From Bacillota bacterium (lineage in GTDB: Bacteria; Bacillota; Bacilli; Alicyclobacillales; SLC66): DNA of 37,613 nucleotides. The notes under the pieces were generated by a model. That model ran no database searches. It worked only from the letters and a program-made list of their open reading frames with translations, and was not told the origin of the DNA. Of the stretch, positions 16,000 through 24,363 are shown piece by piece. A program made the position numbers and the translations under genes. The DNA is taken from assembly GCA_021846285.1 (NCBI GenBank), contig JAJZCB010000030.1, positions 1 through 37,613 on the forward strand. Reading direction: 5' to 3'. How positions within the stretch are numbered: position 1 is the first letter of the stretch; the number at the start of each line of letters is the position of its first letter.

Positions 16000-16209
16000 C
16001 ACGGGGCGAGTGTTCGACGCCTCTGCGGCGCACGAACTTTCGGACTTGACAGCATTCAGTCAATCTGCCATTCTTCGGTTGATAGGAAGCATTGTCTATG
16101 GATCTCCCATTTATTCGTCTCTACGCGGCGCATGTAGCATCACTGCAAGAACGATCGCCGCTGGTCTGGCGCTGGCGGTCAGCATGTTCTCAGTGGAGGA
16201 GAGAGACAC

Positions 16210-17388
16210 ATGATCGATTTTTTTCAGTTTTATTCGCCCACTCGCATCGTAGGCGGGAAACCGGGACTGCTTGGGCAACTGGCGCCGGAACTTGCTCCCT
16301 TTGCAGGTCTGCGCGCTGGCATCGTAACGGATCCCGTGCTTGGAACCATGATCTATTTTCGCTCTTTGGAGACCAGTTTGGCGGAGGCCGGCATTGAAGT
16401 TGCCGCGGTTTACCAGGATGTGCCCCAAGACAGTGACGTGGACGTAGTGCATGCTGTCCGCGATCTCTTCGCGGCTAACCGTTGTGACATGATCATCGCT
16501 GTTGGAGGCGGCAGCGTCATCGATACGGCGAAAGCTGTGAATATCGTCATGACGCATGGAGGTGAGCTGCGGGACTATCAGGGGGCTCACATTCTGACGG
16601 AAACACTACTGCCGCTGGTGGTCGTTCCAACCACTGTGGGAACGGGTTCGGAAGTCACCATGGTGGCAGTTATTGCGGATTCGCAGGACAAGCGCAAGCT
16701 AACCCTGTTGGATCACAGGCTGTCGCCAACCCTGGCGGTGCTCGATCCGCAAGTCACGTTCAGTCTGCCGCCTAAGTTGGTGGCGGCGACGGCGATGGAT
16801 GCCCTGACCCACGCGCTCGAAGCATATATCGATCTGGAGCATTCGCCCTTTGGCGACCTGTGGGCCGTTGCCGCAGCGGACATGATTCGCGACAATCTTG
16901 CGACGGCGTTGCAACCGGAAGGTTTTGCGGAGGCGCGAACGCGTCTGCAATGGGCCAGCACCATGGCTGGCATTGCGTTCAATCACAGCATGGTCGGAAT
17001 TGTCCACGCCATGGCGCACGCGCTCGGCGCAGTGGCGAAGATTCCGCACGGAGTGGCCAACAGCCTTATGTTGACGGAGGGTCTTCAATTCAACAGCGAA
17101 GAAGTCGCCGATAGGATTGCGGACATTGGGGTGCGTGCAGGATTTGTGAAGGCGATGGTTGACACCTCAGCTACGGCTCAGGCGACGATCGCAGCCGTGG
17201 CGGCGCTTCGCGCCACGGCGTGCCGGTCAACAGGCATACCGGAAACTCTGGTACAGGCGGGCGTTCGCAGGGATCAATTGCCGCTCCTGGTGGAGCGGGC
17301 CTGCGAAGACGGCAGTCTCCTGTATAACCCGAGGCAGGCGACGGATGACGATATACTGCAGATGTTCGAACGCGTTCTGGACGGTTGA
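16210..17388 (+). CDS. Iron-containing (group III) alcohol dehydrogenase
   Basis: This 392-residue Fe-ADH has the NAD-binding GGGSVIDTAK (99-108), PTTVGTGSEVT (140-150) and the metal ligands Asp197, His201 (DALTHALEAY), His266 and His280 (HAMAHALG...PHG). It oxidises a primary alcohol or reduces an aldehyde with NAD(H); members include butanol, lactaldehyde and 1,3-propanediol dehydrogenases. The aldehyde dehydrogenase gene follows after 15 bp, so the pair would carry an alcohol through aldehyde to acid. GGAGGAGAG precedes the ATG. Confidence 0.92.
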   Translation: MIDFFQFYSPTRIVGGKPGLLGQLAPELAPFAGLRAGIVTDPVLGTMIYFRSLETSLAEAGIEVAAVYQDVPQDSDVDVVHAVRDLFAANRCDMIIAVGGGSVIDTAKAVNIVMTHGGELRDYQGAHILTETLLPLVVVPTTVGTGSEVTMVAVIADSQDKRKLTLLDHRLSPTLAVLDPQVTFSLPPKLVAATAMDALTHALEAYIDLEHSPFGDLWAVAAADMIRDNLATALQPEGFAEARTRLQWASTMAGIAFNHSMVGIVHAMAHALGAVAKIPHGVANSLMLTEGLQFNSEEVADRIADIGVRAGFVKAMVDTSATAQATIAAVAALRATACRSTGIPETLVQAGVRRDQLPLLVERACEDGSLLYNPRQATDDDILQMFERVLDG

Positions 17389-17403
17389 GGGGGGGATCTA
17401 TCC

Positions 17404-18876
17404 TTGGACTACGAGATGTACATAGGGGGCAAGTGGGCGCCGTCCGCCAACGGGCGGCAAATGGAGATCATCTGTCCTGCGGACGGTGAGGTTGTCGCCG
17501 TCGTTCCCGATGCGGATAGAGAAGACATCCAACTCGCAGTTTCGGCGGCGCGTGCGGCTTTTGACGCTGACGACTGGTCGAGCCATCTGCACGCGCCTTC
17601 CAGAGCCAGATTGCTTCGCAAGGTGGCTGAGGCTATTCGGGAAGATGTCGACCGACTGGCGGAACTGGAATCGCTTTCGTCGGGCAAGCCAATCATTGAG
17701 ACGAGCGTCATTGACATTCACCTCGCTGCTGACTGTTTCGAGTATTATGCGGACCTCGCCGCTCACATTGGCGGCCGACAGGTTCCATTGGCCCAACAGG
17801 CCCTCGATTTCACGTTGCGCGAGCCGATTGGCGTCATTGGAATGATCGTGCCGTTTAACTTCCCGCTGCTGCTGGCTGCATTCAAGGTTGCTCCGGCGCT
17901 GGCGGCAGGGAACACGGTCGTGTTGAAGCCATCTGAATACACGCCGATCACTGCCTTGGAGTTGGCAAAAGCGTTCGAACGACTGGGTGTTCCCGCCGGG
18001 GTTTTCAATGTCGTGACGGGCTATGGAAAGACAGCGGGCGAGGCTTTGGTCACGCACGATGCGGTAGATAAAATCTCCTTCACTGGCGCCACGGCGACGG
18101 GTCGGCGCATTATGGAACTCGGGGCAAAGACGCTCAAGAAGATCACATTGGAACTGGGCGGCAAAGGACCCAATATCGTGTTTGCGGACTGTGACCTGTC
18201 GCAGGCGGTAAGCGGGGTGCTGACAGGGGCATTTATGAACCAGGGAGAAGTCTGCATCGCCGGCGCCCGCATCCTGGTTGAGCGGGCGATCTGGGATGAC
18301 TTTTTGACGGCGTTTCTTGAGCGTACTGCAAAGCTGAAGATCGGACACCCCTTATCGTGGGACACCAATGTGGGCTCGCTCATTTCTCAACAGCAGTTGG
18401 AGAAGGTCGAGTACTATGTCCGTAGGGGTATAGAACAGGGAGGCAGGGTGCTGTGCGGAGGCAAGCGCCCTGACTCGCCGGAAGTCGCTGGGGGTTTCTT
18501 CTATGAACCGACTGTATTTGTGGACGTTTCCCCCGACGCTGACATCTGTCAGGAGGAGATTTTTGGTCCGGTCGTTGTCGTGATGCCGTTTGCGGGCGAA
18601 GAAGAAGCTGTGGCGCTGGCCAATCAATCGCAGTACGGGTTGGCGGGCGGCGTTTGGACAACAGACATCAAGAAGGGGCTTCGGATGGCCCGACGCCTGA
18701 AACTCGGAACCGTGTGGGTGAACAATTATAGCCTGCTGCGGGTTGAAGCCCCTTTTGGAGGGTACAGGCAATCAGGCATGGGGCGCGAACTGGGCGTTGA
18801 AGCCCTGTTCGATTACACCCAGGTGAAAAACGTGTATGTCGAATTGGAAGACGAGATTTTATATTTATACGAGTAG
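17404..18876 (+). CDS. NAD(P)-dependent aldehyde dehydrogenase
   Basis: This 490-residue ALDH-superfamily enzyme has PFNFP with the oxyanion Asn, KPSEYTP, FTGAT, the general base Glu250 in LELGGKGP and the nucleophile Cys284 in NQGEVCIAG. It most resembles betaine-aldehyde/broad-range aldehyde dehydrogenases and yields carboxylic acids rather than acyl-CoA. TTG 17404 is used because GAGGGGGG lies 8 bp upstream; an ATG at 17416 is the alternative. Co-transcribed with the alcohol dehydrogenase. A repeat fragment follows its stop. Confidence 0.92.
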   Translation: MDYEMYIGGKWAPSANGRQMEIICPADGEVVAVVPDADREDIQLAVSAARAAFDADDWSSHLHAPSRARLLRKVAEAIREDVDRLAELESLSSGKPIIETSVIDIHLAADCFEYYADLAAHIGGRQVPLAQQALDFTLREPIGVIGMIVPFNFPLLLAAFKVAPALAAGNTVVLKPSEYTPITALELAKAFERLGVPAGVFNVVTGYGKTAGEALVTHDAVDKISFTGATATGRRIMELGAKTLKKITLELGGKGPNIVFADCDLSQAVSGVLTGAFMNQGEVCIAGARILVERAIWDDFLTAFLERTAKLKIGHPLSWDTNVGSLISQQQLEKVEYYVRRGIEQGGRVLCGGKRPDSPEVAGGFFYEPTVFVDVSPDADICQEEIFGPVVVVMPFAGEEEAVALANQSQYGLAGGVWTTDIKKGLRMARRLKLGTVWVNNYSLLRVEAPFGGYRQSGMGRELGVEALFDYTQVKNVYVELEDEILYLYE

Positions 18877-18888
18877 CAGTCTCCCATG

Positions 18889-18943
18889 CCGCAGCGCAGT
18901 ATATGAATTCGACTGGCAGGAACAATCGATTTTTCGGAACAAT
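18889..18943 (+). repeat. Truncated stem-core element (3' half)
   Basis: GCCGCAGCGCAGTATATGAATTC resembles the 3' stem arm of copies A and C, and GGCAGGAACAATCGA plus TTTTTCGGAACA match the shared 3' tail. The 5' arm and core are absent, so this copy cannot fold. It lies just upstream of the SCP2 gene. Confidence 0.6.
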
Positions 18944-18966
18944 TTTGGGGGAGAGGTGCGTACATC

Positions 18967-19389
18967 GTGATATTCAGGAATTCTGATGAGTTGTACGACA
19001 TTTTGGGCACATTCTTCAACCAACTCAAATTCGATGAAGAGATGGGCAAGCAGATCCGGAACTCGAAGATCATCGTTCAGTGGGAATACTCGGATCCGCC
19101 CGGCATCGTCACCATCGACGCGTCAGGCGATGACCCGGACGGCGGATTCTATCAGGTGATTCTTGGTCCTACAGACATTAAGCCGGAGGTCTACATGACG
19201 ATGAAAGCGGACATAGCCCATGAGTTTTGGCTTGGCAAAGTGAATTTGCTGGCAGCGCTCTCGCGGCGGCAGATTGTGGCGAAGGGACCAATCCCGAAAG
19301 CGCTGAAGCTGCTTCCGGCCATCAAACCGGCGTACAGCCGATATGCGGAGTTTTTGGCAGAGCGCGGACGCGCCGATCCGTCTGTGTGA
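18967..19389 (+). CDS. SCP2-domain (sterol carrier-like) protein
   Basis: This 140-residue protein matches the SCP2 sterol-transfer fold: an amphipathic N-terminal helix, IVTIDASG...GGFYQVILG, then PEVYMTMKADIAHEFWLGKVNLLAAL and GPIPKALKLLPAIKPAY. Bacterial SCP2 proteins bind fatty acyl-CoA or other hydrophobic ligands and often sit beside beta-oxidation genes, as here. GTG 18967 is preceded by GAGAGG. A second SCP2 protein lies at 20787-21128. Confidence 0.8.
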   Translation: MIFRNSDELYDILGTFFNQLKFDEEMGKQIRNSKIIVQWEYSDPPGIVTIDASGDDPDGGFYQVILGPTDIKPEVYMTMKADIAHEFWLGKVNLLAALSRRQIVAKGPIPKALKLLPAIKPAYSRYAEFLAERGRADPSV

Positions 19390-19440
19390 AGGTAACATTT
19401 GTTCGCGAAACAGAGGAACGGCCACGTGACCCGTGCGCGG

Positions 19441-19574
19441 GGCGCCATCGGTAGAATGAAAAACCCGCTTGGCCGGGATCGTATGCTGTTCCGAGGCGAG
19501 TTCGGCGCAGCCGTGTTTGAGCAGCGGTGCAGCATACGATTCCGGCGGGCAGAGACGATCGTATTTCCGGAACA
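19441..19574 (+). repeat. Stem-core intergenic element, copy C
   Basis: Arms 19475-19492 and 19526-19543 form an 18-bp stem with two G-U pairs and one mismatch. The core at 19493-19525 differs from copy A by a single base (A to C near its 3' end). Both flanks match copy A. It lies in the leader of the saccharopine-dehydrogenase-like gene. Confidence 0.8.
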
Positions 19575-19591
19575 GAAAGAGGGACAGCCAA

Positions 19592-20698
19592 ATGGAGAGA
19601 CATCGGATCGTGGTACTCGGCGGCGCAGGCGACATGGGGTCAAGGGTCGTCCGGGAACTCAGCGTCGAATCAGACGTAGACATTACTATCGCGGATTTCC
19701 GATCGGACCGCGCACTGGCTTTAGCGAGTAAACTGGGCTCGTCGACAAATGCCCAATTCGTCGACGCAACCAGTCGCGAATCGTTGCGTGAGGCGCTTAC
19801 GGACGCTGACGTCGTGGTCAATTGCGTAGGGCCGTTCTATAAATTTGCGTTCCCTATTGCAAGCGCTGCCATTGCAGAAGGTGTCAATTATGTCGATATC
19901 TGCGACGATGACGACGCTACGATGGAACTGCTCACGCTCGATCGCACCGCGATGCGCGCCGGAGTGACTGCGGTGATTGGCATGGGTTGGACGCCAGGCA
20001 TCAGCAATCTGCTGGCGATGCGGGGAGCCGCGCAATTGGATCGTGTCACAGACATTGACCTGACGTGGGTCGGCAGTACGGCTGACAGCGAGGGGATTGC
20101 GGTCATCGCGCACGTCATTCATGCAGTCAATCGCCCCTGCCCCGTTTACCTGCAGGGCGAATGGAAAAAGGTGCCCGCGCTCAGTCATGTGAAGCGCGTC
20201 GAGTTTCCTGCTCCGATCGGAAGCGTCTCAGCGTACGTTGCGGGTCATCCCGAGGCGGTGACCTTGCCGCGTTTTTTTCCGAATGTGCAAAACGTGGTGT
20301 CGCGTGGGTATCTGCTTCCCCACGACATTCAAAATGTTACTTCCGGGTTGCTGGATTTGGGACTGGCTGATGAAGAGCGCAAGGTAGCGGCGCTGGCGAA
20401 ACTGATCCAACCGTTACTGCCGCTGCTCGCAAGTCTGGGTGATGAACCCACGCTGCCGTTGTCGGCCATACGTGTCGATGTGACTGGGTCGCGCGCCGGG
20501 GCGCCGCGAACCGTGAGCTATGCCGCAGTGGACAGCATGGAGCGCCTGACGGGCATTCCTCCCGCCATCGTCGCGCTGATGCTGGCCCGTGGGCAAATCC
20601 GTGAGCCAGGCGTATTTCCACCCGAGGGCTGTTTGGATCAGGAGGCGGTGCTGGCGGAATTGGCGCGGCGCGAAGTCGAGATTGAACAACTGGCCTAG
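19592..20698 (+). CDS. Saccharopine dehydrogenase-family NAD(P)-binding protein
   Basis: This 368-residue protein begins with the Rossmann loop VVLGGAGDMGSRV and continues with NCVGPFYKFAFPIASAAI, YVDICDDD and GMGWTPGISNLLA, all typical of the saccharopine dehydrogenase / Sacchrp_dh_NADP group. Members include true lysine-pathway enzymes, carboxynorspermidine dehydrogenase-like enzymes and trans-acting lipid reductases. Flanking SCP2 genes lean towards lipid chemistry, but the substrate cannot be assigned. ATG 19592 follows AAAGAGGGA. Confidence 0.8.
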   Translation: MERHRIVVLGGAGDMGSRVVRELSVESDVDITIADFRSDRALALASKLGSSTNAQFVDATSRESLREALTDADVVVNCVGPFYKFAFPIASAAIAEGVNYVDICDDDDATMELLTLDRTAMRAGVTAVIGMGWTPGISNLLAMRGAAQLDRVTDIDLTWVGSTADSEGIAVIAHVIHAVNRPCPVYLQGEWKKVPALSHVKRVEFPAPIGSVSAYVAGHPEAVTLPRFFPNVQNVVSRGYLLPHDIQNVTSGLLDLGLADEERKVAALAKLIQPLLPLLASLGDEPTLPLSAIRVDVTGSRAGAPRTVSYAAVDSMERLTGIPPAIVALMLARGQIREPGVFPPEGCLDQEAVLAELARREVEIEQLA

Positions 20699-20720
20699 CT
20701 GGTTGGGATTGCGTAGCAGT

Positions 20721-20744
20721 GAGATTTTGCTTCGCAAAACTCAG
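20721..20744. repeat. Short hairpin repeat, copy 2 (inverted)
   Basis: GAGATTTTGCTTCG followed by CAAAACTCAG is the exact reverse complement of bases 8976-8999. It folds on itself, and lies between the saccharopine-dehydrogenase-like and second SCP2 genes. Confidence 0.6.
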
Positions 20745-20786
20745 GCATGAAAGTCTATCAAAGAGTCGTGCAGGAGGTTCAGGGTG

Positions 20787-21128
20787 ATGGAGAGTCCTCT
20801 GTATTTGGCATTGCAGGAGTTTACGGTCAAGGCGCAAGCGGATAAAACAGTTGTCAAGATGCTGAGAGATTGGGATCGCATGATTCACATTGAGTCGACG
20901 GACGGCGACAGCTTTACGCTCTCTGTCGCGGACCGGCGAGTAACGGTGCTCGAAGGACTGCATGCGGAGCGAGACATTGCTCTTGTGGCGCCATCGGCGA
21001 CGCTCATCGGCGTCTTTACAGGCGCCTTGAATCCGGCGCGCGAGTTCGCGGCGGGCCAACTCAAATTTGTGGGATCAAACAAGGATGAGATGAAACTTGA
21101 TGCGATCGTTCAACTGATCTGGGGGTAA
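20787..21128 (+). CDS. Small SCP2-domain protein
   Basis: This 113-residue protein is a single SCP2-like domain: WDRMIHIESTDGDSFTLSV, RRVTVLEGLHAERDIALVAPSATLIGVFTGALNPAREFAAGQLKFVG. The GALNPAREFAAGQLKFVG segment is the conserved SCP2 ligand-tunnel region. It likely binds a lipid or acyl-CoA. ATG 20787 is favoured over GTG 20784 because AGGAGG (20772-20777) is 9 bp upstream. It is 6 bp before the permease start, so the two are co-transcribed. Confidence 0.78.
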   Translation: MESPLYLALQEFTVKAQADKTVVKMLRDWDRMIHIESTDGDSFTLSVADRRVTVLEGLHAERDIALVAPSATLIGVFTGALNPAREFAAGQLKFVGSNKDEMKLDAIVQLIWG

Positions 21129-21134
21129 GAGAAA

Positions 21135-22478
21135 ATGCGCAAGCGCGGTATGGGACTTGCGACCATGGTCGCCACAAGCGCAGGGCTGGCGCTTGCCTCC
21201 AGTTCATATGCTGCGGGAATCCAGGCGGCAGGCGTCGCCTCGGGGCTTTGGGTGGTGCTCGCGATCCTCGTGGGCGGCATTGTCACGATGGCAACCGCGC
21301 TCAACTTTTCAGAGTTGGCGGCCATGTATCCGAACGCGGGAGGCGTGCAAGTGTATGTGCGCCACGCATTTGGCCGCGGCATGTCAGTCACAGTTACACT
21401 TTTATATGTGGTATTGGGATGGGCGGGCGGTTCTGCGGAATCGTATATCTTTGCGCAGGCGTTGACGTATCTCGCGCGCGCCGGGCACGTGCCCGTTCTC
21501 TCGCAAGTACCTCCGCTGGCATGGGTAGCGCTGACGCTCGCGGGGTTTTACGTTGTCAATCTATTTGGTGTGGAACTCGCTGGTATGGCGCAGACGGTGA
21601 TGACCTTCTCGATGATTGGGTTACTGATTGCTGTGTCCATCTTCGCCTGGACCAATGCCAGCGCTTCGGACTGGCATGGGGTGCTGACTACACCGTTTCC
21701 ACACTGGGGTTTTCTCATGGGAATTGCCTATACCGTTTATATGTACGTCGGTTTTGAATGGATCACACCCTTATCGGAAGACGCCCGTGACAAGCGTGTG
21801 GTGCCGCGCGCCCTGCCGATCACGGTGTTGATCCTCGCCGTATGCTACGCTCTCTTTACGGGCGCCATGGTTCTCACGGTGCCGCTTCCCGACCTGGCTG
21901 CTTCTCCCGTGCCGCACATGGTGTTTGCGCAGGCATTTGGCGGAGTTCCCCTTGTGCTGATCGTCGGCCTGATCAGCATCCTGGCGACGTTTACGTTTTT
22001 CAATGGCGGCATGATGGGGAATTCGCGACTGCTCTATGCGATGGCGCGTGAAGGCATATTGCCCAAGGCATTGTCGCGTGTGCATCTGCGCTTTTTTACG
22101 CCCTGGGTTGCGCTCAGTGTCATGTTTGCCGTTCAGTTCGTGCTGTCGACGATCGTCACTCTGACGGGCGCTTATGTAGTGCCGATTCTGCTCGCTGCGT
22201 TGATTGAAAGCTTTGTGTATGCGCTGATTGGTCTCACTGTCTTCATTTTGCGACGGCGGGAACCAGCGACTGATCGACCTGTCCGCGTGCGCGGCAGTGT
22301 TTTGGCGCTCGGCAGTTTTGTGGTCTTTCTCGCTCTCGGTGTATCGCTCATGTTTCCGCCTTCGCCGCCAGCCGTGCCACTGATCTTTTTCGTAGCAGGA
22401 ACTGCCTGTTTTTTATACGCCCATTTCGTGGCGCCCCGTTTTGAAGAGCGCGCCTCGCGCGTTGCACCGCGAACTTGA
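21135..22478 (+). CDS. APC-superfamily amino acid/polyamine permease
   Basis: This 447-residue membrane protein with about 12 TM segments has the APC hallmark ELAAMYPNAGGVQVYVRHAFG after TM2 and the TM1 unwound glycine region. TM8 carries FFNGGMMGNSRLLYAMAREGILPKALSRVH, the family signature. It is a proton- or cation-coupled importer of an amino acid or related amine. It starts 6 bp after the SCP2 stop and converges on the CoA ligase gene with a 53-bp gap that shows no clear terminator. Confidence 0.9.
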   Translation: MRKRGMGLATMVATSAGLALASSSYAAGIQAAGVASGLWVVLAILVGGIVTMATALNFSELAAMYPNAGGVQVYVRHAFGRGMSVTVTLLYVVLGWAGGSAESYIFAQALTYLARAGHVPVLSQVPPLAWVALTLAGFYVVNLFGVELAGMAQTVMTFSMIGLLIAVSIFAWTNASASDWHGVLTTPFPHWGFLMGIAYTVYMYVGFEWITPLSEDARDKRVVPRALPITVLILAVCYALFTGAMVLTVPLPDLAASPVPHMVFAQAFGGVPLVLIVGLISILATFTFFNGGMMGNSRLLYAMAREGILPKALSRVHLRFFTPWVALSVMFAVQFVLSTIVTLTGAYVVPILLAALIESFVYALIGLTVFILRRREPATDRPVRVRGSVLALGSFVVFLALGVSLMFPPSPPAVPLIFFVAGTACFLYAHFVAPRFEERASRVAPRT

Positions 22479-22531
22479 GGGATGGGCATGGACCCAAGCG
22501 TCACACCTTACCCCTTTTTTGACCATGCATA

Positions 22532-24154
22532 CTACGATTCTTCATCCGTGGACATCCAGTAGTCTCTGTATTGCTCCCGCAGTGTCCGCTTCATGAACTT
22601 CCCTACGGATGTCTTGGGAACTTCGGAGAGAAAGATGACGTCATCGGGAATCCACCATTTGGAAAACTGATCTCGCAGAAAGTCCAGCAACTCTGTTTTC
22701 TCAATCGTTCGTTCAGCGTTTTTGAGTACGACGAAAGCAAGTGGGCGCTCGTGCCACTTGGGGTGGGGCACACCGACGACGGCGGCTTCAAAGACGGCTG
22801 GGTGAGCCATCAGGGCGTTTTCCAGGTCCACGGAGGAGATCCACTCGCCCCCGCTTTTGACCAAGTCTTTGGTGCGGTCCACCAATCTGACGAATCCCTC
22901 GCTGTCGATGGTGACGACATCCCCGGTGTGCAGCCACCCGTCGACAAAGGTGTCTTTGCTGCGCTCATCATTATAATAACTGTCGGCAACCCACGGTCCA
23001 CGCAACAGCAATTCACCAAATTGTTGACCATCCCACGGAATGTCTCCCTGATCGCCCACAAGCCGCATGTCCAGACCAGGCACCAAGTATCCTTGGGTGG
23101 AACGAAAATCCAGACGTTGTTCGAAGGGCAAGTCCATGTGGTGACTCTTCAGACGTGCGACAGTGGCAAGTGGACTGGTCTCTGTCATTCCGTACGCGTG
23201 CATGAACGCAATGCCGTACTTTTCCTCGTAGGTGCGAATCAGCGCCTTTGGGGCGGCCGAACCGCCGCAAAGGGCTTTGCTCAGTTTGATGGGCCGAGGA
23301 CGCTGTTCGAGTTCCCGAAGTATCCCGAGCCACACTGTCGGCACTCCGGCTGCCAGGGTAACCCCTTCTTCCGCCATTAAGTCAAGCAAAGCGGACGGAG
23401 TCGGCGCGGAACCTGGGAACACGATCTTGGCTCCAAACCATACCGCAGCAAATGGCAACCCCCAAGCGTTGGCGTGGAACATGGGAACAATCGGCATCGC
23501 GGTGTCTGCTTCCGACAGACCAAAGGTATTGGCCAGTCCCAGGGCCATGCTGTGCAAATAGATGCCGCGATGCGTGTAGACCACGCCTTTTGGGTTGCCG
23601 GTGGTGGCGGAGGTGTAGCACATCCCCATGGGAGCGTTTTCATCAAGGTCGGTCGGATAGGCGAAGTCCGGTTTTGCGCCGCGCAACAGTTCTTCGTACG
23701 CGTAGACGGGAGACAGCGTTGTCTCTGGAACATCGGCGGCATCCCCGAAGACGACGTACGCCTGTACACTTGTCAGGCGATCGCGTATTGATTCGAGCAC
23801 GGGCAGCAGGCTCGGGTCGATCAGCAGCACGCGATCTTCTGCGTGATTGATGATGTATGCAATTTGGTCGGGAAACAGCCGGATGTTAATGGTATGCAGC
23901 ACGGCGCCCATACAGGGAATGGCGAAATACGCTTCCAGGTGGCGATGGTCGTTCCAGGCGAAGGTGCCCACGCGTTCGCCCCGCTGCACGCCAAGTTGCG
24001 CCAATGCGCTGGAGAGTTGGCGTGTGCGTCGGCCAAAGTCGGCATATGTGTAACGAAACGACCCGCTTGTCGTGCGTGTGACAATCTCCTTATTTGGTGA
24101 TACCTGCATGGAGTAATCAAATAAGTGATTGATTAACAGGGGTGTGTTCATCAT
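22532..24154 (-). CDS. Acyl-CoA synthetase (AMP-forming, medium/long-chain fatty acid type)
   Basis: This 540-residue ANL-superfamily ligase has the P-loop YTSATTGNPKGV (Ala replaces the usual Gly of SGTTG), the A5 motif YGMTETSP, A7 WLHTGDV, A8 RTKDLVKSGGEWIS and the catalytic Lys near the C-terminus in KTSVGKFMK. It activates a carboxylic acid to the acyl-CoA using ATP. It resembles the Bacillus LcfB/YngI-like fatty acid ligases. GGGAGG lies about 12 bp before the double ATG, so the second ATG (24151) is equally likely. It is divergent from the racemase-thiolase operon and should supply its substrate. Confidence 0.92.
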   Translation of the reverse strand: MMNTPLLINHLFDYSMQVSPNKEIVTRTTSGSFRYTYADFGRRTRQLSSALAQLGVQRGERVGTFAWNDHRHLEAYFAIPCMGAVLHTINIRLFPDQIAYIINHAEDRVLLIDPSLLPVLESIRDRLTSVQAYVVFGDAADVPETTLSPVYAYEELLRGAKPDFAYPTDLDENAPMGMCYTSATTGNPKGVVYTHRGIYLHSMALGLANTFGLSEADTAMPIVPMFHANAWGLPFAAVWFGAKIVFPGSAPTPSALLDLMAEEGVTLAAGVPTVWLGILRELEQRPRPIKLSKALCGGSAAPKALIRTYEEKYGIAFMHAYGMTETSPLATVARLKSHHMDLPFEQRLDFRSTQGYLVPGLDMRLVGDQGDIPWDGQQFGELLLRGPWVADSYYNDERSKDTFVDGWLHTGDVVTIDSEGFVRLVDRTKDLVKSGGEWISSVDLENALMAHPAVFEAAVVGVPHPKWHERPLAFVVLKNAERTIEKTELLDFLRDQFSKWWIPDDVIFLSEVPKTSVGKFMKRTLREQYRDYWMSTDEES

Positions 24155-24363
24155 GAGCCGTGCATGCCTCCCTTTTTATGGACACGCTTGAACAGCAGTG
24201 GTTATCGCAACGTCCGATCTGACGGTACAAACGGGTCACGAGTTATGGTCATGGAATTCTGTGAGCAGCGCGCCAAGGACGTGCATTTGCTTTATAATAT
24301 CATTTATTCTGACTGTTTGGTGTAGTCATCGATGCGCATCCGTTCGGGGAGAGGAGGTCGACT

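Noticed and set aside
15911-16213. 100-residue ORF ending at the alcohol dehydrogenase start
   Set aside because: It reads through the 16-bp hairpin, its RBS is too close to its GTG, and it has no family features.
9008-19574. CRISPR array interpretation of the repeated cores
   Set aside because: Copies are kilobases apart, inside long stem structures, with no regular spacers and no cas genes.
20337-21059. 240-residue minus-strand ORF
   Set aside because: It overlaps the saccharopine-dehydrogenase-like and SCP2 genes antisense and is Arg/Pro-rich without motifs.
22571-23380. 269-residue plus-strand ORF inside the acyl-CoA synthetase gene
   Set aside because: Antisense to a complete ANL ligase with all motifs; no recognisable fold.
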